Positions 48,801 to 59,099 of a stretch of 64,000 nt of DNA are shown piece by piece. The notes below the pieces were generated by a model, which saw nothing but the letters and a program-made list of their open reading frames with translations, was not told the origin of the DNA and did not search any database. Every line of letters begins with the position of its first letter. The stretch's first letter is position 1. A program made the position numbers and the translations under genes. Origin of the DNA: Ischnura elegans (lineage: Eukaryota > Arthropoda > Insecta > Odonata > Coenagrionidae); the NCBI RefSeq assembly GCF_921293095.1, contig NC_060259.1, positions 3,472,001 to 3,536,000 on the forward strand, in the 5' to 3' direction.

Positions 48801-51800
48801 TTAAATTGGAAAAAGTAGGACATTAATTCTTTTATGTATCGGGAGTTACGTTTTTCATTGAAAACAAAATCTCTGACATATTTTGATGGGTTGAAACACC
48901 ATGAAGAACAAACGATATTCTCAAAAAGCCAAGGAATAAAAATGTACCTTTCAATTCTTACTCGCCGGATTATCTCGCTACTACATGAGATTGCTCTAAT
49001 TAGTAACCAAATCAATTTTTTTTAAATATTCGAATACTTCCAGGTTTTTGGAGACAAAATCTCACTAATCTCTGTGCTCTACACTTCCATAAATATTATC
49101 CATTTCCCAATCTCGAAGACCGCCATGTTGCCTTGAGATACGTCTACTTCCATGCGGCGGAGAGACTATGCGCGGAGACACTCGGCTAGCTAGCTGTTCA
49201 ACTGTCACAAAACCAAGTGGCCAAGTTGGCGAGAGGGTTCCCAAAATTTCAGTCATCTAAACCCCATCCCCTCCACATCGCTCAAATCAATTTTGGATCA
49301 ATTTTGGTTCTTTCTTCAGTAGGAAGTACTATAATATACACGCAACATCATGTAATAAGCTTCATTCCTGTGGAATTATAGTGACCCATTAATGCTTGTA
49401 AATTGGACGTACAGTTAGTCCTCTTCCTACACAAATTGGATTTACGAACTTTCAGAGATATGAACATTCGAAAAATTCAAGCGTGCCCGAAATTTCAAAA
49501 TTGGTGCCTTCTGAGTTTGCCGATGCGACACGATGTGGCGTAGAGGAACTTGCACTTTGGGCATAATCTGAACAAAGTATCATTTAATCCGGTGTGAAGC
49601 CAGGAACTGTTCAGCATTTTGCCCATTCTTCCTTCCCGTGGACAGCGATGTTTTCGGCTCCAGCTGCATTGCAAGCTGGATCAGTTCATCACAATCGTGA
49701 GTTAACGCAATATTATGATGCAGTGTTGAATTCTGCAGGATAACCACTCTCCTCGATGCCTTATGTAGGTCTATCAACTAATGAGCAAGGTCTCAGAATG
49801 CATCTTCATCATATATTGAGGACTTGTGTATAATTTAATCACGTATATTATTCACTAGACTCTTAAGATTTTAAGTGTGGGAGATAGAAGAGACAAGAAT
49901 TTTTGACGAAGTATGTTTCTTTTTCTTTCAATGATTCCTGAAAGACACGTTCCTAAGAACTTCGTTATTACAAACCCTCGGTTTTTCGGTCCCACGAACT
50001 TCATAATAACGAGAGTCTACTGTAACTAAAAAGTGTGCTCAGAGCACTCATGAATTTATAGGCAAGGTGTTGCATGATGCATTGGTTGGTAGAACGGACA
50101 GGAATTATGTTTATGTCACTAGATCACAAAGTAGCAGAGGACTGTGGTAGAAAGCAGGGGTGCAGCTAGGAATTAAGTCTAGGATGTTTCTAGGCGCAAC
50201 TAATAGTGGGGAGTTTGGGGGTATGGAACACCCTCCAGGGGAAGTGGGAGAGGCGGGGGGCCCTCCCCCAGAATTTTTTTTAATGATAAATGGTTCAAAA
50301 TGGTGAGTTTTACGGCTTTTGGAGGGATATTTTATTAATTTTTTACAAGTAATGTTAATTCAATCAAGTTAAATGGATTAAACTTGAAAATTTCTCTGAG
50401 CTCTGGGGGGGTTTATCCCCCAACCCCCCCCCCTCGATGCGCCACTTGTAGAAATGATGCATTGCAGCAAACAGAAAATAACAAGTGTGTGCAAGTTGAG
50501 GTTCAGAGGGGTAGGGGAGAGGTTATAAAAAGTGAAGTGAGTGAAATGGTAAGACGTGACTGTTTAAATCATTTGCATTATCTGATTTTGCCTCCCCAAT
50601 ATACATATTGTTCTTCAAAGCAGAAAGGAGGAACTTAGTTTCTTTTGTCTCAGTGTGAGGTAGACCTCAGGTGTGAAAATCACCGGGATAGTTGTTCTCA
50701 ATTAGACGTGGCACTAGAATCTACAATCACCTACAGCCAGCACTGCTCATGTTCCAGGGCATGACTGATTACAGCAAGTGTTATTTTTGTGACTAATACT
50801 ACTTGGGGACCCAGGTCAGAATCACATGTGGACTACGTGAAGTATTATACACTTATGTATACTTAATTCACTATACATAAGCAGAGTACGGCCGTAGGTG
50901 AGAGGAGGGGCTTACTCGAGGGACCTGATGCTGCGCGAAATCTTTACATGCGAATATCTCTCGAACCCGGGCCTATGTGGAAGAAAGCCGTGACACTTTT
51001 TCTACCTTACCTATATAGTTTTAGAAAATAACATCCGCATCCAGATCCTGAACATCACTTTGGCGACTTCTCCTTGTAAGCCATGCTTCTAATTTATTTT
51101 AAATGTGAGTAAATGGCTATTGAAATTTGGCTTATAAGAAGTGTACAGTCGAAGGACCTAGGGGTGGGTTGGGTAACACTCTGCGGAAGCCACACCAAAG
51201 GCCAGCTTCCGCTAAATATATATGCAGATTCTTGAACTTTCTTAAAGGAAGCAAGCCTTCAGCACTGCTTCTGCTGCGCGCAACCCAACCCACCTCCCAG
51301 GTCCATTGCATGTGCACTGCTTATTGGCCCGAGCAAGTCCTAAATACTGTGATTTATATAAATACCATTGCCCGACCCAACCCAAACCCAGCTTGGCATA
51401 TTTGTATTTCGCAGTTTAAACAAGGAATCACTACGCGTGGTGCATTTGCAGGAAGTAGTCCTAACTTAAGATATATGATAACCACCTTATTTTACATCCG
51501 ATTTAGAAAATACTTGCATCATTGTTTTTCATATAATTACAAACATTTTCAGCACCAAAAATAATTACTTATTATGGAAAAATTATTTTCCAGTTATTCC
51601 AACTTATAATTAATTTACTGGCTTTTCCGCCACGAAAAATTATAATTTTCGTATTCAGTTTTTACGGTTTTGGTAATATTAGAAAGAAATAATACCTAAA
51701 AGAAGCGTGCATAGAAACTGAATAATCACCACCACTTTTTTTGTATTTTTTCTTTCTCCATATTATCTATTAATTTTCCATTACTTTTAACAAGTGGCCA

Positions 51801-54577
51801 ATGTCCCATTCGTAACACTAGATTAAAAAATTGTAACTTAATTTAAAATGTTTTGTTGACAATTTTGAACAAATGTACTTGAAGCACCCTTTTTAAAGGC
51901 GTGGTTACTCGGTGCATTAACCCGTACGGGTTAATGTATGAATGTGTGTCTGTTTGCATGTCTGAATTCATGGACGTTTGCGTGAACAAAAAGCATGAAT
52001 GAGCGGTTACATGGTACATGCGTTCGCTCAAGATTTCACACATTTTCTCGTAACGCGAGACGTTTAGTTTTTGTTTATTCCCTTTATGGTGCACAAAATT
52101 TAAATGTGTAAACAGTATCATTAGGTAGGAAGCAGACGATACCTACCAGAAAATAATTCCCTTTTCGTTGTTTCCTGTAGGACCAGGAAATTTCACATAC
52201 TGGTAATATATTTGCGCTGCCGTGTAAACAGTGGTGTTCATTGTAGTTGCCAAAGTTGTTTCATTTCATGCCAGTAATATTTATTTATATTTAATATTTA
52301 TCGTTATCGCTCGCTTAATGTTATCTCAATAGTACTCTATTTATATCAAAACGTTATCAAAGTTAATACTTAGGCTGAAAATTTGTTGACGCATCTTGTT
52401 TTTAAGCAGTGTTTACTAGACATTTTTCTGTCATCTGTTTCACTGAGTGTAGATGATGTATGAGGGTAGATATTTTTAATAATTTGTTCTACTTTTGTCC
52501 GGGACGGTTATAAAGTTAAGAAGATATTTGCTGTTGATGGAAAAGATGTTGGTTTAGAGATCTGGTTGATTTATGAATTTGCTAATGTTAGTCGTCTTTT
52601 TGTGGTGGACCAGTGCATTCCCACCTCAGACGTATAAAAGGTAGAATTGTCGTTAATTCGTATGATATAAATAATGTTTAAATGCGTTCTATTAGTCGTA
52701 TATGATAGCCGTTGTATTTCACAAATGCCGTGTTGAAAACTGTTATAACCTCATCGATTGTTTTGTTCCGGCATAATACAACCAATAAGATACCATAGGC
52801 ATAATCTTGATATGCCCGGCATACATACAGGGATATTCTATATGAATATTAGTGTAAATGGTGAGTTTGTGGTATGATTCAAGCTCTTACGATATAGTAC
52901 AAATACGCGTAAAGAGTTACTGAATAGCCCTGCAGATGACAACTAATTGTGTCGTTTCCCACCAGGTGGCACTGTTATCAACTTGTGCGAATGCATGGAC
53001 GAAATTAGAACAGGTTCTATTTTCCGTTCATGCATTTGTACATTTTGGGGTGGTTACACGGTGAATTTTTCTGTTCAGTCTCGCGTTCATACATTTAGAC
53101 ATTAACCCGTACGGGTTAATGCACCGTGTAACCAGGCCTTTAGGCACATGAAACAAATTAGCAACATTAAAAATTGTAGTTGCGCTGAAATAATATTTTT
53201 CATAACACGAGCTAAAACAGAGGTTGACCCAGCTTGTCCCATACATAACAGACATTTCTTTCTGCAACCATCAGAGCAAATGATTAAACAGTTAAGGCCT
53301 ACACTTAATAATTGTTATAAATATTAGGGGCGGAAAAATTTACTTAAAAGTTGTAAAATTTGGTATCATGTCCCATACATAACGGTGGTATGATCCTCTA
53401 AGTGGCACCAGGTTACAGTTTATACCCCAAGAAACCCAATACAAAAATGACCCGAGTTGTCTTAACATCCTTAATGGTTGCTCCAACTCAAAGCCTACAT
53501 GGAGCCAAGGCACTCGCCAACCCCGTGCAAATTCTTCGCAAAATTTTTGTTCACAACGAAAATAATTTTGGGTTCAGGGATAGTAATAAATATAAAACTA
53601 CGCTCCGAGTGCACTTTAAGTATGGACGTCCATGCCAAAAATAATATTCTCCCTACCATGGTGCAAACATATGGCAATTTTTTTGGCATAAAGCATAATT
53701 TCATACACAACAGCCGAAGTTAAAATTCGAAATATCTCATAATACCTCTTCATCGTCCGAACCGAACAGGTCCAAGTCATCATCGTCATCCTTGGCAGCT
53801 GGTTTGGAAGGTTCAGGCTTGCTTGGTGTTTTCGTAATCTTTTTCTCCCCTGTGAAATTCTTAATTTCACTTCCAAAGGATTTAATATGGTTGTACCACC
53901 TTAAAGCATGTGGCGTTGCATTTGTTGGTGGCTTAGTAATAGCTTCAAAATGGCTAGCATCAGATTGTGACGGCACGTATCTGTCAACAAAATATTTTAA
54001 AACACCTTATCAAGCTGAAAAATGCTAGTAAAGAAAATGAAATAAGCATTCCATTGTACATAAAAACAGGTTTGAAAATAATTTAAAGAAAATCAATCAC
54101 TCCTCTCCAGTCGTTGCAGAATATGATTTGTCAACAAGAAAACACCGGAGAGCCTGACAATCAATATTACAAAATGATTGTGATTCATTTAACACTGAGA
54201 CTGGCCAAAAATCATCCGAACGATCATTTTACCAAGCAATGCGGTGTAGGAGTACCTATTCAGAAATGACATAGGGCGTCCTCGACAAGATACACAACAC
54301 ATACTTCCAGATACCAAGTTTAATTTACCTGAGAGCAGTGTTGCGGACTTAGAACGTAGGAGAACTCAAATATTCGAAGTTAAATGACACGTTTACATGC
54401 ATAAGATAACGGTTCCAATGAATAACGACACATTTAGGACACCGGTTGTCCCTAAGAAACGAGGAATGGCCCCCGCGACACGTGGTACATTTCTTCGAAA
54501 CAGTAGTTCGCTTACCCGTCCACATAACTGTGGTCTGCGAGGTAGGCATCCAAAGATTTAATATCTCCAAGAATCAT
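36876..54577 (-). CDS. eEF1B: Elongation factor 1-beta (eEF1B alpha subunit), four coding exons
   Basis: This is the guanine nucleotide exchange subunit that recharges eEF1A with GTP in cytoplasmic translation. The coding exons on the minus strand are 54577-54516, 53980-53746, 37314-37125 and 37030-36876, all with GT-AG junctions and consistent phase, giving 213 residues (family about 207-225). Residues 1-70 form the GST-C-like N-terminal domain (start [33 protein letters not shown] in exon 2). Residues 85-99 are the acidic [15 protein letters not shown] segment, whose Ser is a known CK2 site in homologues. Residues ~125-213 are the catalytic exchange domain, including [21 protein letters not shown] and the C-terminal end [16 protein letters not shown]. 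The ATG sits in GAAAATG. Intron 2 is 16.4 kb and full of transposons. NDUFS1 is divergent upstream. Confidence 0.95.
37315..40977. other. Distal part of eEF1B intron 2, no gene seen
   Basis: AT-rich intron sequence. Short open frames, including a G-rich patch at 38520-38620, have no recognisable homology. A hairpin at 39787-39835 is listed separately. Confidence 0.6.
39787..39835. repeat. 22-bp hairpin palindrome in the eEF1B intron
   Basis: ATACCCGTGAAAATGTAACA... is followed, after a 5-base loop, by its reverse complement. The two 22-base arms differ at one position, which would be a G-U pair in RNA. It could be a tiny MITE remnant or a structured RNA segment. It is shorter than a typical animal microRNA precursor. 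Confidence 0.6.
40980..44556 (+). mobile_element. Full-length Tigger/pogo-type DNA transposon
   Basis: The element is 3577 bp with perfect 24-bp terminal inverted repeats (40980-41003 and 44533-44556, beginning CAGTAGAAGATCGATAATCC). It is flanked by a TA dinucleotide on each side (40978-40979, 44557-44558), the target duplication of Tc1/mariner-pogo elements. It holds one uninterrupted transposase gene. It sits in eEF1B intron 2, opposite to that gene. Subterminal copies of ATCTATTTAMCGG occur at both ends. Intact ends and an open frame suggest a recent insertion. Confidence 0.93.
42136..43830 (+). CDS. Tigger-like DDE transposase (564 aa)
   Basis: It catalyses cut-and-paste transposition of the surrounding element. 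The ATG at 42136 is preferred over an in-frame TTG at 42130. Residues ~5-55 form a CENP-B-type helix-turn-helix ([20 protein letters not shown]). Residues ~75-140 form a second Tc5/CENP-B DNA-binding domain. The DDE_1 catalytic core follows, with acidic residues at D181 ([10 protein letters not shown]), D296 ([11 protein letters not shown]) and D329 (ALIQPLDQG), i.e. a DD32D spacing as in Tigger/pogo (DD29-36D). The C-terminal ~180 residues are acidic and less conserved. No stop or frameshift was seen, so the protein could be active. Related host genes (jerky, CENP-B) exist, but the flanking TIRs and TA duplication show this is a transposon copy. Confidence 0.94.
   Translation: MEAAIGSKRKRKTLSLQQKVELLKKLDRGVSVLKLREEYGVGQSTIYDIKGQREKLLQFVSESDSLAGISKRRNIRGPSNNEVDKVVYEWFRQRRSEGVPISGGIIIEKAKYFHKELQITSPCEYTTGWLQKFKQRHGIRYLKVTGEKLSADHDAAEDYVNELAKLVDEHNLSPDQIYNMDETGLFWRCLPRNTFVCRDEKTASGAKESMERVTIAACSNAAASHKCKLMVIGKSAKPRVFKGIHQFPVIYRANKRAWITQELFKEWFHTNFVKEVRKNFKALGLPENAKILLLLDNCPAHPPAETLVEENVIVSFLPPNCTALIQPLDQGIINSLKCHYRSEVMKNIINRDTAFSYEEFKKEFTLKNAVWCIAEAWDKVTPQVLKRCWSNLLPDFQNRCEETDDIPEFDGFQGPSNDPVSHFINFVKELDADISDEDLKEWNACDNNAPVYQSLTDGEIMDAVTGSTVDEDVTDSDCSSDEEKITTSDAITYAEKLIKYLEQRPSSSNDMEVLHMHRLKNNLIQERRSRWKQVKLTDLMKNAPTTKCADVAATDTACHSTHGK
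44650..46340 (+). pseudogene. Decayed non-LTR retrotransposon (endonuclease + reverse transcriptase)
   Basis: Fragments appear in the order of a LINE ORF2. Near 44729 there is [14 protein letters not shown], like the LINE endonuclease GDFNA.VG motif. From 45827 a reverse transcriptase piece includes [19 protein letters not shown] (motif A region, family F.D.EKAFD.V.W) and [20 protein letters not shown] (family GVRQGC.LSPLLFN.Y.E). Near 46170 [10 protein letters not shown] corresponds to the (F/Y)ADD motif, with one residue changed. Many stops and frameshifts interrupt it. The clade looks RTE-like, but this is not certain. It lies inside eEF1B intron 2, next to the Tigger element. Confidence 0.75.
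46765..47768 (-). mobile_element. Pogo/Tigger-type deletion derivative (~1.0 kb)
   Basis: The ends are inverted: CAGTGAGTCCTCGTTTAACG at 46765 and, from the right end at 47768, CAGTGTGTCCTCGTTTAACG. TA flanks both sides (46763-46764 and 47769-47770). Subterminal AACGTTRAACG repeats occur at both ends. It retains only the N-terminal part of a transposase on the minus strand. Its sequence is distinct from the intact Tigger element at 40980. Confidence 0.85.
47246..47446 (-). pseudogene. Transposase N-terminal HTH remnant
   Basis: The minus-strand frame includes [20 protein letters not shown] followed by IGRVLGL, which matches the CENP-B/Tigger N-terminal helix-turn-helix. The match ends after about 50 residues and the catalytic core is absent, so only the DNA-binding head remains. 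Confidence 0.75.
47771..49409. other. eEF1B intron, no gene seen
   Basis: AT-rich, with short frames lacking recognisable homology (for example on the minus strand at 48133-48388). Confidence 0.55.
49412..50022. mobile_element. Possible pogo-like short element
   Basis: TA-CAGTTAGTCCTCTTCC at the left and, from the right end, TA-CAGTAGACTCTCGTTATT. The ends share only the first bases (CAGT-AG-C-C) but both resemble Tigger-type termini, and both are flanked by TA (49410-49411, 50023-50024). No transposase is encoded. The two ends could instead belong to separate decayed copies. Confidence 0.4.
50155..50448. mobile_element. Small non-autonomous element (~294 bp, MITE-like)
   Basis: The left end CAGGGGTGCAGCTAGG and the right end, read inward, CAAGTGGCGCATCGAGG are imperfect inverted repeats. 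They resemble the widespread CAGTGGCGYAGCTAGG-type termini of non-autonomous animal DNA transposons. G/C homopolymer runs (CCCCCAACCCCCCCCC) lie near the right end. It is inside eEF1B intron 2. Confidence 0.5.
51154..51304. mobile_element. Short MITE-like inverted repeat (~151 bp)
   Basis: GGACCTAGGGGTGGGTTGGGT at 51154-51174 is repeated inverted at 51283-51304 with one indel or mismatch. A smaller internal inverted pair (GCGGAAGC...GCTTCCGC) lies within. A long open frame through it has no homology and is considered a by-product. Confidence 0.5.
51895..53141. mobile_element. Inverted-repeat element with CCGTACGG palindrome ends
   Basis: The left end AAAGGCGTGGTTACTCGGTG and the right end, read inward, AAAGGCCTGGTTACACGGTG continue into the shared palindrome CATTAACCCGTACGGGTTAATG on both sides. 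A second TTCACCGTGTAACCACCCC-like copy lies inside the right end near 53050-53085. The 1.2-kb interior is AT-rich with no transposase. No target duplication was established. Confidence 0.7.
53142..53745. other. Proximal part of eEF1B intron 2, no further feature
   Basis: The intron begins at 53745 with the donor GTATTA (minus strand). Short plus-strand frames here have no recognised homology. Confidence 0.6.
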
Positions 54578-54662
54578 TTTCACCGAAAAAGGAGTGAATA
54601 CTTAAATTTTGACAAACAGCCTCAGACTTGTTCAGCCACGATTGTACCGGGCCTGCTGAAAG

Positions 54663-54671
54663 ACCGAAAAG
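54663..54671 (-). promoter_or_regulatory. Candidate TOP-type transcription start of eEF1B
   Basis: On the minus strand CTTTTCGGTC begins at 54671, 94 bases before the eEF1B start codon. mRNAs of translation factors typically start with a C followed by a pyrimidine tract (5' TOP), which couples their translation to growth signalling. The position is inferred from sequence only. Confidence 0.35.
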
Positions 54672-55358
54672 ATGGATGAGAAGGGTGGGGGAACGGAAAA
54701 CACGGGCAATCCTTTTCTTCAACCAAAAGACAACCGAATGTATAATCAAGCATTTATCAAATTTAAATTTGAGGAGATACCTTGCTTTTTTTTAAATTCT
54801 AAGCTCATGAATGTAATTTTCCAAGATATTAGTTAAAAATTAGCACGCGCAACAGAAAAGAATATATACATAAGAATGGATTACATTAAATACAAGGTTA
54901 CACCGATTTTAGCGCTTATTAGGTACCTCTGCTAACTAGCTAAAAATTAGCAGCGAATACCTAGCATAAATTTGGTAGATAGAATTTGTAGCTACAGCTG
55001 CGCTAACTAGAACAGAGATAGTCATATTAGCTAAAACTGAGGATTTCTGAGTACTATTTCGATTTTTGTGTTTAGGAAACGTTGTCAGTCAGATATTTCA
55101 TGCCATTATTTTCATCACTTTCTTACAGAAAACAGCCCTTCGTCGAGTGTTCTTATATTTTGCTCACAAGCGCAAAGCTCGTTATGAAGTCCTTTCTTAC
55201 TTACATTTTCTTTGACCATAGTTGTTCGAATTTGCGCTTGTGGCGCTAATGTAGGATAAAAACCTCAGCTGATTCGCAGCGTAAAACGAAGCTTCTTGAA
55301 GGCTGTTGAAGGGTCCGAGACGGCCTGAACAAACGATTGAGCAGTAGGAACCTTTCAG

Positions 55359-55824
55359 GTAATTATTGCAATTTCGTTGTTGACCTACGGAATAAAGTTC
55401 TTTCTTTCATAAAACTAGCGCTTCATCAATTTCACGTGTGAGCCCGTAAGTGTGAAAATACAGCAAATACTTGTGTAGGAAACTTAAATGTTGATTTCCA
55501 TTAATCATGAAACTTTATTATGATTGAAAATATTGGTTAAGTACATCGATTATTTATAGTACAGTTGCATAATTTTTATTTGGAAGTTCTTTAATCGCGT
55601 TTGTTTCAAGGGCTGTATATAAATTGCGTACTTGTCTTTCATTACCAAGTGTTGCTCTCTTTTATTTATTAATTGGTAATACAATACGCAGTCGAGAATT
55701 TAAGGTGCCGGTTCTCAGTTGAAGCAAAGATGTGATATAAACCTATCTTGATTTGTGAAATTGATATTACTACACTTTTCTACTCGTCATTTTAATTATT
55801 ACGGGCTAACATTTTGCATTTTAG
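55359..55824 (+). other. NDUFS1: Predicted 5' UTR intron of NDUFS1
   Basis: A donor CTTTCAG|GTAATT at 55358/55359 and an acceptor TTGCATTTTAG|CCAAAATG at 55824/55825 bracket 466 bp just upstream of the start codon. The acceptor lies 5 bases before the ATG, which fits a spliced leader exon. Transcript evidence is lacking. Confidence 0.4.
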
Positions 55825-55829
55825 CCAAA

Positions 55830-56166
55830 ATGTTAAGGGTCCCTTTGGCGAGGGCCCTCTGCTCGCCCGTAGCTCGGGCCAATTTCCCTGCTACAACCAG
55901 AGGAACAGCAAGCCAAGCTCCTGAGAAAGTAGAAGTATTTATTGACGACAAGAGTGTACTAGTTGAGCCTGGCACCACTGTGCTGCAGGTACTAAGTTTA
56001 TTTCTCCTATGGATGTCGATTTGGTTAAGCTTATACTTATTGAAGGTTGTTTTTTCAGGCAGCTGCAATGGTTGGAGTAGAAATTCCTAGATTTTGCTAC
56101 CATGAGAGATTGGCTGTCGCTGGTAATTGCCGTATGTGCTTAGTGGAAGTAGAAAAAGTCCCCAAG
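55830..56166 (+). CDS. NDUFS1: NADH:ubiquinone oxidoreductase 75-kDa subunit, first two coding exons
   Basis: This is the largest core subunit of mitochondrial complex I, carrying iron-sulfur clusters in the NADH-oxidising arm. Coding exons are 55830-55988 (53 codons) and 56059-56166 (36 codons), joined by a 70-bp GT-AG intron in phase 0. Residues 1-~30 are an Arg/Ala-rich mitochondrial presequence (start [20 protein letters not shown]). Residues ~34-89 begin the 2Fe-2S ferredoxin-like domain ([20 protein letters not shown]), with cluster ligands C66, C77 and C80 in IPRFCYHE...GNCRMC. The fourth ligand would be in the next exon. The protein should be about 720-730 residues, so only ~12% is here. 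The next donor, AAG|GTGCGT, opens an intron longer than 7.8 kb. Confidence 0.95.
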
Positions 56167-57839
56167 GTGCGTTGGATAAGTATTAATATTTATTATTAAC
56201 TTCGCGACGGCGTAGTGAATTCCACTATCAACGCTTATGCGAAGCAGATTCGTATTTGGGTCATTCCATGCCAAATCATCACAGAAAAGTGGACTTTTCA
56301 ACCCGACAGTCTCAGATTTGCTTGAAATTTGGTAGTAAGTTAAAGCACATGAAATTCGACTCATACACAAACTTTTAACCCTCCGCTATACACGATATTC
56401 ATACAGCAGGGTTGCAAACATGACAAAAAATGCAAAATTTTCCCTCGCATGCTCTACAAAAATAAATCATAACTTAGCTAATAATTGTGGTAGAAACTGC
56501 CTGTTGGTCTCATTTTAAAGCTAAAGAAACGTAGTTTATGTAAAAAAATATAAGATTTTAAGATACCGATTTTTTTTATTCCGAGGTCACACCATGTGAC
56601 ATTTGACCTTGGGTATCTAAAAAAATGTATCTTAAATTTTATTGGGAAAAAAATATGTTAAACAGTTAAATGCATTCTATCTTTGGTATACATTTCATTT
56701 TGGGATGGCTTTGGGAACAGGAGTAAAAAAATCGTGAAAACATCATACTTCACCTTGAATGTAAAAACTTAGCATTTATGTATAGAAATTACCTTATAGA
56801 AGAATAAAATTTAATGCTCTATACACACCCTGGAAGATATCTAATCAAAAACTAGTTAGTGCCTCCTTCTTGTAAGTGCTTTTTCTGAACAGGGTGGTTT
56901 CCTATTATTTTTTTATTGCCTAAATCGAAAGATTATTACTCCTGGAGTACGTATTTCACGCTCTTAGGTTTTTAAATGACGATATCTATTTTTCGCGATT
57001 AAATGAAAAGTAAAAATTTTCAAGCGCCCGAAAACGAGACGCGTAAGTATGAATGCCGGGAAATCTCTCCGTGAGACTATTTCTGGTTCCCGCTGCCGCC
57101 CTGTGAGGTGACCTTGAGGTGAGGCTTAGCGCTGATACGACGCAGGCTGCTAGCGGGTAGCTGAGTACCCTGCTGGCTGGTAGCGCTTGGCTTAAATAAG
57201 GATTATTAAGACCTTATCAAACGAAGAAAACTTTCCGACCTTAGCCAGTTTTAATAAGTGATTATTAAGACATGTTTCCCTGAGCTCTGCGCCTCATGCA
57301 TGCATTGGTAACCTCAGACGATGTATAACTCCTATCTTCTCGTATAGAAACTAGGTCCCTGTGACGTCACGTGGAGTGGCATCGCATGGGCGCCAATCTT
57401 GCCCTTTTCAAATGAGGATAAAAATGGGCCATTGACATTTGTCTAAACCGGTATTTATAAAATGAAATAATTTGTATATTATGAATACAGTGATGGTGGG
57501 TAACGAATCGCAATCAATGCCTTTCGTTTTATTTGATGAAGGAAACTACCCTACTGAAGAGTTTTCAAAGCTGTTAATGTGTAATTTCGCCCAGTTGCAA
57601 TATATGGATCGACCTCAGCGAGAACTTGTTCACTTGGAATTTAAGAATATCTGGCTGGTGAGGATGCACACATGATGGAGATGGCCCTTTGGGGTGTAAG
57701 AAACTGACCAAAACTTCCTGTGAGGCTACATTCACACTCATGACAAAACCTAACCACCCCGCATCACTGTGGACTCAAGTCATAAAACCTTTAATTTCTT
57801 CAAGAGACTGTTTCTTGTGGAATATTTTTTTCATGTACT

Positions 57840-58919
57840 TCACTGGTTGTGTCTGTGGAAAACTTCTTCATTATTAGGTAATTCATTCCTTGTTCCTGGA
57901 ATGAAAGTATGAAATGCTTGAGTTTCAGGCATTGGTCTTGCTTTTTCATGTTGAGTGTGTAGCATCCTCCCATTTTCCATTATTTCTTTTTGACACACAT
58001 AAACGAAGTTCATATTCTTAAAATTGTCAGTTACCCAGACAAACAATTGTCTTGGAGTCATAATTTGATCATTATGGATACGTTGTAAGCTTGCCCTAGC
58101 TGCTAGCCTCTTCAGAGTTCCACCCAACCCATCACATGAGTTCTTGCCATGATATGTGGCAAAGAAGTGCCTCTCAGCTGGAATCCCAAAGTAAACTTTG
58201 TGTTGTACCAGGTTTGAAAAGTTCTTCCTGTTTTTGTATTGGCCTGCATACCCATCTGAGAAATAATATACCTTCGTTACATTTTGCATGTACTGTTTAA
58301 GAAATTTATAAAGATGCTTTTGAAATGTATGTACAGCTATAGTATTTTGCTGTAAACAGTCTGAAATAACTACTAAATTTGTACATGCCAATTTCCCTGC
58401 AGGCATTTCTCTGTAGTAGATGGCAAATGGATGTATTGTTGCTTGGGAATTATTCCAGTGGAAACCCTGCACCTCATCTTGTAGTATGAATGAATAATTT
58501 TCAGCAAAATCACACAACACTATAATTTCTCCCATCTGCAAGTCGTCTTTCAGGATCTTCAAATATGATGATTGCTGAACGGCAATGAAAGTGTGTTTGT
58601 AATTGCAATAATTTATAAATGAAAAACTCTATGAATTCTTCAGTGGACTTGACAAATGTCTGAAGAGTGCATATTTGTGATGTTATCCACTGTTTGAAGG
58701 TAATATTTTCAATGGCATTTTCTTCTAGTACTTTTTCCAATATTGTCTTCACATAATTAGATCCTGCACATTCAGAACATTGTTGGAACCAACACTTCAC
58801 TTGGGGTGGATTGCACATCATATTTGCCAGATATTGGTTGTAAGTGGACAAATTAATACTGTGGTCTTCCATTAGCTTGTTTAATCTACACTCATCCAGC
58901 AATAATTTTACATTCTGAT
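57840..58919 (-). pseudogene. Transposase-like gene of the long-TIR element, frameshifted
   Basis: On the minus strand an exon appears to start after an acceptor-like TTTTCATCAG near 58920. It reads through a Cys-rich stretch (MMCNPPQVKCWFQQCSECAG) to about 58595. There a single-base shift is needed to enter the frame ending at 57840. That second frame contains VLCDFAENYSF, YYFSDGYAGQYKNR and HGKNSCDGLGGTLKRLA, three conserved blocks with acidic residues that suggest a DDE-type catalytic core. Proteins with these blocks are common as uncharacterised transposon proteins in invertebrates. N-terminal exons were not found, and the family name is uncertain. Confidence 0.6.
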
Positions 58920-59099
58920 GAAAAGAACAAATACATAGTGTGTGTATAATACATACAGTGCACTAGTCCCTTGAAAAACACGTGAACACCACAGAAGCTC
59001 GAGCAAGACTGACCTTGCTTACCAGACTAGTAGTGCACTTACAGAAAGAGAGAGAGCTAGACAATTTTGAACTTGTGTGATGGATGTTTTCTACATGAA

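Larger units (their letters stand above)
54578..55829. promoter_or_regulatory. Divergent promoter region between eEF1B and NDUFS1
   Basis: This 1.25-kb head-to-head interval must contain both 5' UTRs and promoters. A candidate eEF1B start lies at 54671 and a candidate NDUFS1 UTR exon ends at 55358. AGCTAAAAATTAGC-like repeats lie at 54830-54960. No clear TATA box was assigned. Confidence 0.6.

Noticed and set aside
51127-51564. A 145-codon plus-strand frame
   Set aside because: It runs through a MITE-like inverted repeat and AT-rich intron, with no homology or splice signals.
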